Source of the DNA: Faecalibacterium sp.
GTDB taxonomy: Bacteria; Bacillota; Clostridia; Oscillospirales; Ruminococcaceae
Assembly (NCBI GenBank): GCA_017483235.1
Contig: JAFULE010000165.1
Coordinates: 1-8,651 of the forward strand
Reading direction: 5' to 3'
Length of the DNA stretch: 8,651 nt
Made by a program: the position numbers and the translations under genes. Under the pieces are notes generated by a model that was not told the origin of the DNA, searched no databases, and worked only from the letters and a program-made list of their open reading frames with translations. The number at the start of each line of letters is the position of its first letter. The stretch's first letter is position 1. Shown piece after piece: positions 1-6,549 of this stretch.

Positions 1-1852
1 CGCTGCCGGCCAGATACAGCCGGGTGCCGGGCTGGACATATTTGCAGGCGTTGCCCAGCAGATTATCCAGCACACGCCACACCAGCCGGCCGTCCGCCAT
101 GCCCCACAGGCCGGCTTCGGGCATGGTCAGCACCGGGGTAAGGCCGGCATCCTCCAGCCGGGCGGTATACTCGCCCAGCGCCTGCGCACACAGCTCGGCC
201 AGATCGGTGGGCCGTTTTTCGCAGTTCATGGCGCCGCTGCTGGCCTTGCTGGCTTCCACCAGATCCTCGGTCAGCTTTTTCAGCCGGGCGCTCTGCCGGG
301 CCAGCACAGCGGCATCCTCGGCCGCCTGCTCGGGCCAAGGCTGGCTTTGCAGCAGGTCGGTGGAGTTGATGATGCTGGTCAGCGGGGTTTTCAGATCGTG
401 GGATACGTTGGTGATCAGCTCGGTTTTCATCCGCTCGCTTTTGGTGCGCTCTTCCACCGCACGGTTCAGGCCGGCGGCAATATTTTCCAGCGTTTCGGCG
501 TGGCCGCACAGATGTCGGGGCATCCGATGGGTATCGATCTGCACCCGGTAGTCGCCCTGCGCGATCGTTTGGGCATACTCGTTCAGCTTTTTCATGCCGA
601 CCGCACCGTAGATGATATACGCCAAGGCCGCCGGCCAGAGCAGAATCAGCAGAATAAACAGGAACAAAAACAAACCAGTAAGGCCGCCAAGTCGAATATA
701 GCTGTTGGAGCAGATGAGCAGAAACTCCAAAACGGTAACGCCGACCAGCCCGACCGACATCATCGCCACCTTGGGCACCAGCGGCAGCTGCCGCACCGCG
801 CCAAACAGCCAGCCGGCCAGCCGCACGCAGCCAAAATGACGGAACGCCTGCCCACTTTTGGCAGCACGCGCCCAGGCCAGCAGCCACGCCAGCAACAGAT
901 CGACCCACAGGGTGAACACCAGCGCAAGACCGCTGATGGCAAGAACGTTTGTCACCAGATCGGAAAGGCCGACCCAGTAAAAGGCATCGTTCAGCAGGGA
1001 TGGCACCCCTTCCCACACCAGCAGGGCGGCAAGCGCCCCCAGTGCGACACTGCCCGTAAAACTAAGCTCCATGGGGATGCGGTCGTACCAGCCAAACACC
1101 ACCTGCCCGGGGCGGTCGGCATAGCGGCCGGTGCCGGCAAATAGCAGGCATACCAGGATCAGCGCGGCCACCGCACACACCGCCAGCACCAGCGCAAAGG
1201 TGTATCGCAGCGGGTAAAGGAAGTTGAACAGGTGGGAATCGTTGTACAGGCTGTTCTGGTAATAGCCCTGCCCCTGTACGGTGATGGGGTCGGTGGCGTA
1301 CAGTTCCAGCTGGTAGACCGTTGCGGTGGGCAGGGCCTGTTGCGGCAGCTGCCCCACCAGTGTGGTCCATGCCTGCTTGCGCTGCGCCATTACCTTTTGC
1401 TCGATCTCGAAGGAGGACGCCGCCGCTTTGGACACAAATTCACCATAGGCTCGTTCCATTACCCGGCTGGCATACCCGCCGTCGGGCTGAACCACAAAAA
1501 GGTACCAGCAGCCGAACCGCGTTTTCGAATTGTCCATGTTGGACAGCAGCTCTGAGCCGATCGTTCCGTCTCTTTGCACGGTGGAGATGCGAAATCGAAG
1601 GTTGGTATTGCCTGCCTCGTAAAGATCTTTTTCGCTTTGCAGCCAGTCTTCGGCGTAAAAGCTCATCAGATCGTTGGCATGCCATTCCATCACCTGATAG
1701 TAATGGTTGGTATTGTAGTAGCTGTCGGTGGTGTAGCATTCCATCTGGGCCGCGCCGATCATGCCGGCGCAGCACAGCGCTGCCACAAAGCAGGCCAGAG
1801 TAAACAGTACCGCGGCAATGGCCTTGCCGGCCCGGGTTTGCATCCATTTCAT
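1..1852 (-). CDS. Sensor histidine kinase, C-terminus cut by window edge
   Basis: Membrane sensor kinase that should autophosphorylate on His and pass phosphate to the response regulator encoded just upstream. 617 codons lie in the window, read without a stop. Residues 8-33 form TM1, about 34-217 an extracytoplasmic domain rich in Tyr, Asn and aromatics that I do not recognise, then five more hydrophobic segments near 218-240, 262-281, 298-330, 362-381 and 391-416. A degenerate HAMP-like linker leads to the H-box NVSHDLKTPLTS with phosphoacceptor His485. The N-box LDNLLGNACKY (Asn601) is the last motif seen; the G1, F and G2 boxes lie beyond the edge, so an estimated 60-90 residues are missing. 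The start at 1852 was chosen because AAGGAG sits 8 nt upstream; the ATG at 1859 is 1 nt from that site and opens another frame. It begins 3 nt after the regulator's stop, so the two are co-transcribed. The signal is unknown. Confidence 0.92.
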   Translation of the reverse strand, partial: MKWMQTRAGKAIAAVLFTLACFVAALCCAGMIGAAQMECYTTDSYYNTNHYYQVMEWHANDLMSFYAEDWLQSEKDLYEAGNTNLRFRISTVQRDGTIGSELLSNMDNSKTRFGCWYLFVVQPDGGYASRVMERAYGEFVSKAAASSFEIEQKVMAQRKQAWTTLVGQLPQQALPTATVYQLELYATDPITVQGQGYYQNSLYNDSHLFNFLYPLRYTFALVLAVCAVAALILVCLLFAGTGRYADRPGQVVFGWYDRIPMELSFTGSVALGALAALLVWEGVPSLLNDAFYWVGLSDLVTNVLAISGLALVFTLWVDLLLAWLLAWARAAKSGQAFRHFGCVRLAGWLFGAVRQLPLVPKVAMMSVGLVGVTVLEFLLICSNSYIRLGGLTGLFLFLFILLILLWPAALAYIIYGAVGMKKLNEYAQTIAQGDYRVQIDTHRMPRHLCGHAETLENIAAGLNRAVEERTKSERMKTELITNVSHDLKTPLTSIINSTDLLQSQPWPEQAAEDAAVLARQSARLKKLTEDLVEASKASSGAMNCEKRPTDLAELCAQALGEYTARLEDAGLTPVLTMPEAGLWGMADGRLVWRVLDNLLGNACKYVQPGTRLYLAGS

Positions 1853-1855
1853 CCC

Positions 1856-2554
1856 TCATTCTCCTTTCGGTTTTTCCAGCTTATAGCCCTGCCCCCACAC
1901 CACCTTGATCAGGCGGGGATTGGCGGGGTCGATCTCGAGCTTTTCGCGCAGGTGGCGGATGTGCACCGCTACCGCCCCTTCGCCCGACACCGGGGCTGCG
2001 CCCCACACCGCCCGGTACAGCTCTTTGGACGAATACACCTTGCCGGGGTGTTCCATCAGGTATTTCAGCAAGCTGTATTCCAGTGGGGTCAGGTCCACCG
2101 CCTCGCCGTCAAGGGTAACGGTTTTGCTGTCGTCGTCCAATGCAAGGCCGCCCACCGTCAGGGTGCCGGGGGCCATCGCTGCACCGCCCAGCACCGTGTA
2201 GCGGCGCAGCACACTTTTGACCCGGGCGATCAGTTCCACCGGGCGGAAAGGCTTGGTGATGTAGTCATCGGCCCCCACCGAAAGGCCCAGCACCAGATCG
2301 GCCTCTTCGCTTTTGGCGGTCAGCAGAATGATGGGGATATTGCCCTGCGCCCGCAACTTTGCGGTGGCGGTGATGCCATCCATTTTGGGCATCATAATAT
2401 CCATCAGGATCAGCTGAATGGAGTGGTTCTGCACAACGTCCAGCGCTTCGGCCCCGTTGGCGGCGGTGTAAAGGGTGTAGCCTTCGGCACCAAGGTATAT
2501 TTTTAAAGCTTCGACAATGTCGCGGTTGTCGTCGCAGATAAGAATGGACTGCAT
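1856..2554 (-). CDS. OmpR-family response regulator
   Basis: DNA-binding response regulator, 232 aa, the usual length. The receiver domain (about 3-115) has the acidic pair Asp8/Asp9, phosphoacceptor Asp52 in LMDIMMPKMDG, Thr79 in LLTAK and Lys101 in ITKPF. The winged-helix output domain (about 130-227) shows DLTPLEYSLLKYLMEHPGK and, near the end, the recognition helix and wing AVAVHIRHLREKLE plus VVWGQGYKLE. All switch residues are present, so it should be phosphorylated by the kinase encoded 3 nt downstream. The start at 2554 has AAGGGGG 9 nt upstream. It is the first gene of the operon, with its own promoter and a nearby direct repeat that may be its own operator. Regulated genes cannot be told from the window; systems of this kind often control an adjacent transporter, which would lie past the left edge. 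Confidence 0.95.
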   Translation of the reverse strand: MQSILICDDNRDIVEALKIYLGAEGYTLYTAANGAEALDVVQNHSIQLILMDIMMPKMDGITATAKLRAQGNIPIILLTAKSEEADLVLGLSVGADDYITKPFRPVELIARVKSVLRRYTVLGGAAMAPGTLTVGGLALDDDSKTVTLDGEAVDLTPLEYSLLKYLMEHPGKVYSSKELYRAVWGAAPVSGEGAVAVHIRHLREKLEIDPANPRLIKVVWGQGYKLEKPKGE

Positions 2555-2594
2555 AACGGTTTGCCCCCTTGCGATGTGTGGTTTTGCTGGTTTT

Positions 2595-2623
2595 ATTGTA
2601 GCAGGACGAGGATTAAAAAAACA
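2595..2623 (-). promoter_or_regulatory. Promoter of the response regulator-kinase operon
   Basis: Read on the minus strand, an extended -10 TGCTACAAT (hexamer TACAAT at 2595-2600) is preceded after 17 nt by TGTTTT (2618-2623), a weak -35. The predicted transcription start near 2588 gives a leader of about 34 nt ending in the AAGGGGG ribosome binding site. The strong extended -10 with a poor -35 is typical of promoters that need an activator, which fits the direct repeat just upstream. Confidence 0.6.
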
Positions 2624-2634
2624 GAGGGAGAAGT

Positions 2635-2651
2635 TTTAAGAATGCTTTAAG
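2635..2651 (-). promoter_or_regulatory. Direct repeat, likely OmpR-type regulator box
   Basis: On the minus strand CTTAAA-GCATT-CTTAAA: two identical 6-bp half-sites (2646-2651 and 2635-2640) separated by 5 bp, an 11-bp period. OmpR/PhoB-family regulators bind such tandem sites on one face of the helix. The box is centred about 55 bp upstream of the predicted start and 11 bp upstream of the -35, a position suited to activation. Binding by the regulator encoded downstream is inferred. Confidence 0.5.
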
Positions 2652-2701
2652 GTTTTGCTTTCGATAATGTTTTACCTGCCAACTTTTCTTTCCGGCAAGC
2701 A

Positions 2702-2736
2702 AAAGCGGAGCTCCACATTTTGTGAAGCTCCGCTTT
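2702..2736 (-). terminator. Rho-independent terminator after the DUF2804 gene
   Basis: A perfect 11-bp stem (AAAGCGGAGCT with AGCTCCGCTTT), one C/A mismatch, then 4 more pairs (CACA/TGTG) around a TTT loop. On the minus strand the stem ends in T's and runs into TGCTTGCC, a short U-rich tail. It lies about 50 nt after the DUF2804 stop and before the regulator promoter. The plus-strand tail is no stronger, but no plus-strand gene ends here. Confidence 0.8.
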
Positions 2737-2788
2737 CAGTTTCTCTTATCGCATAGTGGTCCCGCCGCCGGGCTGCGGCTTTCCATGT

Positions 2789-3886
2789 TTACAGATGAAT
2801 CGACAGGGTCTTATCTTCGCCCATACCGATCATACCGTCCAGCACATACTTCTTGCCGTCCTCGTCCAGAATGTAGCCTTCCAGCTCGCCAAAGGCGATG
2901 AAGTATTCCATATCAATGACCGGGGGCTGCTTGGCGATCAGCTTGGTGACGCCATACACATGGAATTTGATATCCACCATACCGTGCTCATCCTTGACCT
3001 GCCACAGGGCATAGTCCTCGAAGTCGATGGTGGGCACGCTGCGGGTAAACTGCACCGGGGGCAGCAGGCTGATGGCTTTTTCCAGCCAGATCAGGTTTTC
3101 GTTGTAGGCGTCCTGATCGATGGACTGGTTGCGGGTCAGATTGAAGCCCAGCCACTTTTCGACGCCGTCGGCGGCATGCACGCCCATGGTGGTCAGCCAG
3201 TCGTAGTGGGCATCATCGGGATAGTAGCCCTTGTGGTCATCGATGATGGCGGTGGTCTTTGCGTTGGTGTGCAGAGTCTCGCCGTTGATGGTCAGGGTGC
3301 CCACTGCGCTGAACAGATCCTTTTGCGTGTACAGGGGGCGATGGCGAACGGCGGGGTCCTCGAAGGGAATGGACACGATGCTGGGCTTGGACAGGCGGGA
3401 CAGATCCAGGCTGTACTCCAGCGTACCGGCATCGCCGGTCACACTGCCCTCCACATGGGCCTTGCCGTCCTGGAAGTCGTTGACACAGACCACACGGGCA
3501 CCGGGGCCGGCAGCTTCGCTGACCGAGCCGTTGAGCAGGTTGCCGGCCATCTTTACATCCTCGCGGCGCAGCTGGTAGTTCCAGGTGGAAACCTTTTTGG
3601 TGCGCTTGTCGTAGAAGATGGTCAGGATTGCGCCGTAGATGCCCATATCGCTGCAGGCGGTTAGCAGCAGGCCCTCATCAAAGTTCACCTCGGTGGCCTC
3701 CCAGCAGGAGTACTTCAGGTGGTTCATGGCGTTGGGGGCGGGGGTGGGGCCATCGATGGCCAGCATATCCATGGTCTGGAACTCGGTCTCAAAGGTGCCA
3801 AAGACACACTTGCCGTCCTTGACCATATCAGCCGGGGTGGGAACACTGCGGCGTTTTTCGGAAATAAACTTGCTGTACTCGCCCAT
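2789..3886 (-). CDS. DUF2804 domain-containing protein
   Basis: A 365-aa soluble protein with no signal peptide or membrane segment. I assign it to DUF2804 (PF10974) from recalled family features: the DDHKGYYP block at 216-223 followed by YDW.T, the GFNLT segment at 247-251, and the NENLIW stretch at 262-267. The alternating beta-rich pattern with many aromatic residues fits the lipocalin-like barrels thought to be related to this family. Biochemical function is unknown to me; Asp216, Asp217 and His218 are the likeliest functional residues. The start at 3886 is preceded by a perfect AAGGAGG 7 nt upstream. The gene is monocistronic: it has its own promoter and terminator. It has a leader of about 94 nt with inverted repeats, which suggests post-transcriptional or operator control. 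The domain call rests on pattern memory, not a profile search. Confidence 0.75.
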   Translation of the reverse strand: MGEYSKFISEKRRSVPTPADMVKDGKCVFGTFETEFQTMDMLAIDGPTPAPNAMNHLKYSCWEATEVNFDEGLLLTACSDMGIYGAILTIFYDKRTKKVSTWNYQLRREDVKMAGNLLNGSVSEAAGPGARVVCVNDFQDGKAHVEGSVTGDAGTLEYSLDLSRLSKPSIVSIPFEDPAVRHRPLYTQKDLFSAVGTLTINGETLHTNAKTTAIIDDHKGYYPDDAHYDWLTTMGVHAADGVEKWLGFNLTRNQSIDQDAYNENLIWLEKAISLLPPVQFTRSVPTIDFEDYALWQVKDEHGMVDIKFHVYGVTKLIAKQPPVIDMEYFIAFGELEGYILDEDGKKYVLDGMIGMGEDKTLSIHL

Positions 3887-3926
3887 AGGGGATCCTCCTT
3901 TACCACAAAAGCATTACCGAATCTTC

Positions 3927-3974
3927 GCGACCGACAAATGCCGTTTGTCTGCACTTTATCCAAATATCGGTCGC
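3927..3974 (-). promoter_or_regulatory. Structured 5' leader of the DUF2804 gene
   Basis: Two nested inverted repeats lie between the promoter and the ribosome binding site. The outer one is GCGACCGA at 3967-3974 with TCGGTCGC at 3927-3934 (8 bp, perfect). The inner one is GACAAA with TTTGTC (3933-3938 with 3944-3949, loop of 5). They share the bases 3933-3934, so the full outer and full inner stems cannot form together, though a 6-bp outer stem stacked on the inner hairpin can. No known riboswitch consensus is recognised, and no terminator tail follows. Confidence 0.45.
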
Positions 3975-3986
3975 CTTATTGATTTT

Positions 3987-4016
3987 ATTATAGGCTAAGT
4001 GCACACCACTCGTCAA
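3987..4016 (-). promoter_or_regulatory. Sigma-A promoter of the DUF2804 gene
   Basis: On the minus strand TTGACG (4011-4016), an 18-nt spacer, then a perfect TATAAT (3987-3992). An A/T-rich run of AAAAGAAAAG lies just upstream of the -35 and could act as an UP element. The predicted start near 3980 gives a leader of about 94 nt. This is the closest match to consensus in the window, so the gene is probably well transcribed unless repressed. Confidence 0.8.
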
Positions 4017-4061
4017 GAAAAGGAGGCTTTTCTTTTGATAAAACACCGCAAACACAAGCAA

Positions 4062-4091
4062 AAAGCCCTGCACCGGCCGGTGCAGGGCTTT
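4062..4091 (-). terminator. Rho-independent terminator after yebC
   Basis: A perfect 30-bp palindrome centred on CCGG/CCGG, whose arms begin AAAGCCCTGCACC. On the minus strand it is followed by further T's (a run of five) and then GCTTG. It sits 23 nt past the yebC stop. Confidence 0.88.
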
Positions 4092-4114
4092 GGTTGGCAA
4101 TCATTGCAATCCGA

Positions 4115-4849
4115 TTACGGCAGATCCTCTTCGTTCTCCAGCGAATGCCAGACATTCTGCACGTCGTCGTTTTCTTCCAGTGCATCCAGCAGCTTGCCCA
4201 TCTTGATCAGGTGATCGGGATCGGTCAGGGTGGTTGTGGTGGAAGGCACCATGGCCACGTCGGCGCTGATCAGGGTGTAGCCGGCCTCTTCCAGAGCCTT
4301 GGCCACGGCAGAGCAGTCGGCGGGATCGGTGGTGACCTCGGCGGCCTCTTCGCCGGCATCGAAGTCCTCGGCGCCGGCATCCAGAGCGGCCATCATCACC
4401 TCGTCGGGGTCCTGATCTTCCATATCCACCACGATCACGCCCTTCTGGGTGAACATGAAGGACACGCAGCCCATGGCGCCCAGGTTGCCGCCAAACTTGT
4501 CGAAGTAGTGGCGCAGGTCGGCAGCGGTGCGGTTGCGGTTGTCGGTCAGGGTTTCGACCATAACGGCAATGCCGCCGGGGCCGTAGCCTTCGTAGGTGAT
4601 GGCTTCGTAGTCGGTCTTGTCGCCGCCTTCGGCCTTCTTGATGATGCGCATGATGTTATCGTTGGGCACGTTGGCGCGCTTAGCCTTGCTGATCAGGTCG
4701 GCCAACTTGGAGTTGTTGTTGGGGTCGGGGCCGCCCTCGCGCACGGCAACGCTGATCTCGCGGCCGATCTTGGTAAACACCTTGGCTTTGGCGCCGTCGG
4801 TCTTTTCCTTTTTACGCTTGATGTTGTTCCATTTGCTATGTCCGGACAT
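4115..4849 (-). CDS. yebC: YebC/PmpR family protein
   Basis: A cytoplasmic protein of 244 aa, the normal family length. The N-terminal signature MSGHSKWNNIK, the basic region to about residue 28, the block GGPDPNNNSKLADLISKAKR (39-58) and YEGYGPGGIAVMVETLTDN (86-104) followed by GGNLGAMGCVSFMF (120-133) are diagnostic. The C-terminal half is strongly acidic. Family members have been described as transcription regulators; other work links bacterial YebC proteins and the mitochondrial homologue TACO1 to translation of proline-rich stretches. Which role applies here cannot be read from sequence. GAGGAGG lies 7 nt before the start at 4849. It has its own promoter and terminator, and its neighbours are also ribosome-related. 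Confidence 0.96.
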   Translation of the reverse strand: MSGHSKWNNIKRKKEKTDGAKAKVFTKIGREISVAVREGGPDPNNNSKLADLISKAKRANVPNDNIMRIIKKAEGGDKTDYEAITYEGYGPGGIAVMVETLTDNRNRTAADLRHYFDKFGGNLGAMGCVSFMFTQKGVIVVDMEDQDPDEVMMAALDAGAEDFDAGEEAAEVTTDPADCSAVAKALEEAGYTLISADVAMVPSTTTTLTDPDHLIKMGKLLDALEENDDVQNVWHSLENEEDLP

Positions 4850-4872
4850 GGAAGTTCCTCCTCTATTCCCTT

Positions 4873-4884
4873 CCCCTTGCGGGG
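4873..4884 (-). promoter_or_regulatory. Small GNRA-loop hairpin in the yebC leader
   Basis: On the minus strand CCCC-GCAA-GGGG, a 4-bp GC stem closed by a GCAA tetraloop, within the roughly 50-nt yebC leader and 9 nt upstream of the GAGGAGG ribosome binding site. It may affect mRNA stability or ribosome access; function is not shown. Confidence 0.35.
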
Positions 4885-4901
4885 ATAAAAATCTCTAACT
4901 T

Positions 4902-4920
4902 AAGTAGTATAGCACTACTT
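4902..4920. repeat. Inverted repeat overlapping the yebC -10
   Basis: Perfect 7-bp arms AAGTAGT and ACTACTT around a 5-nt centre (ATAGC), covering the whole -10 hexamer. The position is that of an operator; the protein that might bind is unknown. Confidence 0.45.
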
Positions 4921-4934
4921 TTGCGCCGCTTCAA
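4906..4934 (-). promoter_or_regulatory. yebC: Promoter of yebC
   Basis: On the minus strand TTGAAG (4929-4934), a 17-nt spacer ending TGC, then TATACT (4906-4911): an extended -10 with a 4/6 -35. The predicted start near 4899 gives a leader of about 50 nt. An inverted repeat AAGTAGT-ATAGC-ACTACTT (4902-4920) is laid across the -10, so a repressor could block this promoter. No terminator is obvious after the upstream methyltransferase gene, so some read-through is possible. Confidence 0.7.
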
Positions 4935-4967
4935 GGGCAAAGCGTCGTTTCAGCGGTATTTTTGCGA

Positions 4968-6434
4968 TCAGTTCAGGTTGCGCAGCCCCTTGGGGTAATG
5001 GTTTTTTACCCGGCCGCCGCTTACCTTGCCGCCGCCCAGTGCAAACCCATCCACCGTGACACAACACCAGCCGTTTTGGGCGGTGCGGCTGTCGATCTCG
5101 CCGCCGCGCAGATATTCGGTGGTGCGGGGGTCGGCCAAAGTCAGCTGCTCGCGGTTCTGGCACAGTTGCCCAAAAGCGGTAAACAGGTGATGCTCCGGCA
5201 CAAAGCGGCCATTTTTCACCTGCCCGGCAAACACGCCGCAGCGCAGAATGTACAGATTGACCGCCGGGAACGCCACCGGCAGATACACGCTTTCGCCCCG
5301 CACCGCAGCCGGTGCATCGGCCAGCGCCGGGAAGCATTCGGCCGCGAACTGCCGCCATGCCGCCCGAACAGCCGCTTCGCTTTGTGCGGCCGCCTTGCCG
5401 CCCTTTGCAGGGGCGCCGCGGCCCGGCTTTTGCTTTTTGCCGCCCTTCTCCCCTTTTGGGGCAGCACATTGGGCGGCCAGCCAGCCTGCCTGTTCGGCAG
5501 CGTCGCGGCAGGGTGCTTTGCCCTGCTTTGCAAAGCGGGCGATAAAATGCCCCTCGCCGCCGTCGCAGGGCCAGATGCGCCGCACCAGATTGACATCGAA
5601 GGGATGCTGGCCGCAGCGGTTGGCTTCACCGGGGTGGCCAAAGGGTGCGGCGGCATGCTCCAGCACCGGCAGCAGGGTAAATTCGGGATGGCGGGCCAGA
5701 AACGCCCCCACCTGTGCTTCATCCTCTTCAGGGGCAAAGGTACAGGTGGAATACACCAGCTCACCGCCGGGGGCAAGGGCCGCTGCCGCAGCGTCCAGAA
5801 TTTCGCTGCCAAGGGCAGCACATTGGGCCACCAGCGCAGCGCTGTGCTGGTGCACGGCCTCAGCCTCTTTGCGGAACATTCCCTCGCCCGAACAGGGGGC
5901 GTCCACCAGAATGCGGTCGAAAAATTCCGGCAGGGCGGCGGCGATGCGGGCCGGGGCTTCATTCAGCACCACCGCGTTAGCCACACCCATTCGTTCCAGA
6001 TTCTGGCGCAGGATCTCGGCCCGGCCGGCCACAAACTCATTGCTGACCAGCAGCCCTTCGCCGCCCAGCGCAGCCGCCAGCTGGCTGGTTTTGCCGCCGG
6101 GGGCCGCACACAGGTCCAGCACCCGCATACCGGGCTTTACCCCCAGCAGCGGTGCTGCCGAAGAGGCCGACGGCTCCTGCGAATAGAACACGCCGGCGTG
6201 GTGGTACGGATGCCGCCCGGGCTTGAAGTCAGGGGCATTGACCGCAAAACCCGCTGCACAGAACGGCGAGGGCTGCAGCGCAAAATCGGCCAGCCCGGCA
6301 AACTGCTGTGCGGTGCAGCGCAGCGCCGACACGGTTACACCGCGGGCGGCGGTATCGGCAGGGGCAGCATACAGCACATCATAGCGGGGGCCCAGCAGGG
6401 CACGCTCCCGCTGTTCGAAATATTCGGTGGGCAT
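4968..6434 (-). CDS. rsmF: RsmF-type rRNA cytosine-C5 methyltransferase
   Basis: SAM-dependent RNA m5C methyltransferase of the RsmB/NOP2/Sun family, 488 aa, the length of RsmF proteins (E. coli RsmF modifies 16S C1407; Gram-positive relatives modify nearby cytosines). The catalytic domain (about 80-300) shows the SAM loop LDLCAAPGGKTSQLAA (106-121), motif IV VDAPCSGEGMFRKE with Cys181, and motif VI STCTFAPEEDE with Cys231, the two family cysteines. A basic Lys/Gly/Ala linker (about 325-350) leads to the C-terminal RsmF domain ending VKNHYPKGLRN. The start at 6434 has AAGGAGG 6 nt upstream. The gene is single and divergent from the Asn-rich gene. The exact target cytosine cannot be read from sequence, so the symbol is a family-level call. 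Confidence 0.92.
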   Translation of the reverse strand: MPTEYFEQRERALLGPRYDVLYAAPADTAARGVTVSALRCTAQQFAGLADFALQPSPFCAAGFAVNAPDFKPGRHPYHHAGVFYSQEPSASSAAPLLGVKPGMRVLDLCAAPGGKTSQLAAALGGEGLLVSNEFVAGRAEILRQNLERMGVANAVVLNEAPARIAAALPEFFDRILVDAPCSGEGMFRKEAEAVHQHSAALVAQCAALGSEILDAAAAALAPGGELVYSTCTFAPEEDEAQVGAFLARHPEFTLLPVLEHAAAPFGHPGEANRCGQHPFDVNLVRRIWPCDGGEGHFIARFAKQGKAPCRDAAEQAGWLAAQCAAPKGEKGGKKQKPGRGAPAKGGKAAAQSEAAVRAAWRQFAAECFPALADAPAAVRGESVYLPVAFPAVNLYILRCGVFAGQVKNGRFVPEHHLFTAFGQLCQNREQLTLADPRTTEYLRGGEIDSRTAQNGWCCVTVDGFALGGGKVSGGRVKNHYPKGLRNLN

Positions 6435-6488
6435 GAATTTCCTCCTTTTGGGGGATGCATAAAACCGCGCAGGGCGGCTACACTAACG

Positions 6489-6514
6489 ATTGTAAGGGCC
6501 AGCCGTTCCTTCAA
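6489..6514 (-). promoter_or_regulatory. Weak candidate promoter of the methyltransferase gene
   Basis: On the minus strand TACAAT (6489-6494) resembles a -10, but the nearest -35-like TTGAAG (6509-6514) is only 14 nt away, too close for a standard promoter. If the -10 is used, the leader is about 48 nt. No better promoter for either divergent gene is visible in 6435-6549. Confidence 0.3.
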
Positions 6515-6524
6515 TGGCCGGCCC
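6496..6524. repeat. Hairpin in the divergent intergenic region
   Basis: Arms GGGCCAGCC (6496-6504) and GGCCGGCCC (6516-6524) pair at 8 of 9 positions around an 11-nt loop. The hairpin would lie in the leader of the plus-strand Asn-rich gene, 8 nt before its ribosome binding site, or upstream of the methyltransferase -10. No U-tract follows, so it is not a terminator. Confidence 0.4.
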
Positions 6525-6549
6525 GGAACCTGAAAGGAGACAGCTTACG

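Noticed and set aside
63..1016. Minus-strand 317-codon open frame
   Set aside because: It is one base out of frame with the kinase, whose H-box and N-box lie in the other frame; the shadow has low-complexity Arg/Ala content.
1440..1859. Minus-strand frame starting at the ATG that overlaps the regulator stop (ATGA)
   Set aside because: The ribosome binding site is only 1 nt away, and the frame is not the kinase frame. The ATG at 1852 has an 8-nt spacer and opens the real protein.
1574..2506. Plus-strand 310-codon open frame over the response regulator
   Set aside because: Antisense shadow of a gene with all receiver and winged-helix residues; no recognisable protein.
2761..2780. GC-rich hairpin (GCCGC/GCGGC) right after the DUF2804 stop
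   Set aside because: Only 5 bp and no T-run on the minus strand; the true terminator is the longer hairpin at 2702-2736.
3999..4214. Plus-strand frame with a perfect AAAGGAGG before a TTG at 4035
   Set aside because: It reads straight through the yebC terminator palindrome and then antisense to yebC, and has no plausible protein. The AGGAGG is probably chance in a purine-rich stretch upstream of the DUF2804 promoter.
6479..6484. TACACT as a -10 for the plus-strand Asn-rich gene
   Set aside because: No acceptable -35 at 16-18 nt upstream (TGCATA at 17 nt), so the promoter of that gene remains unlocated.
4962..6533. Plus-strand 523-codon open frame antisense to the methyltransferase gene, longer than the gene itself
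   Set aside because: No ribosome binding site or domain motifs, composition rich in Arg, Gln, Gly and His, and it exactly overlies a gene with intact catalytic motifs. High third-position GC on the minus strand keeps the antisense frame open.
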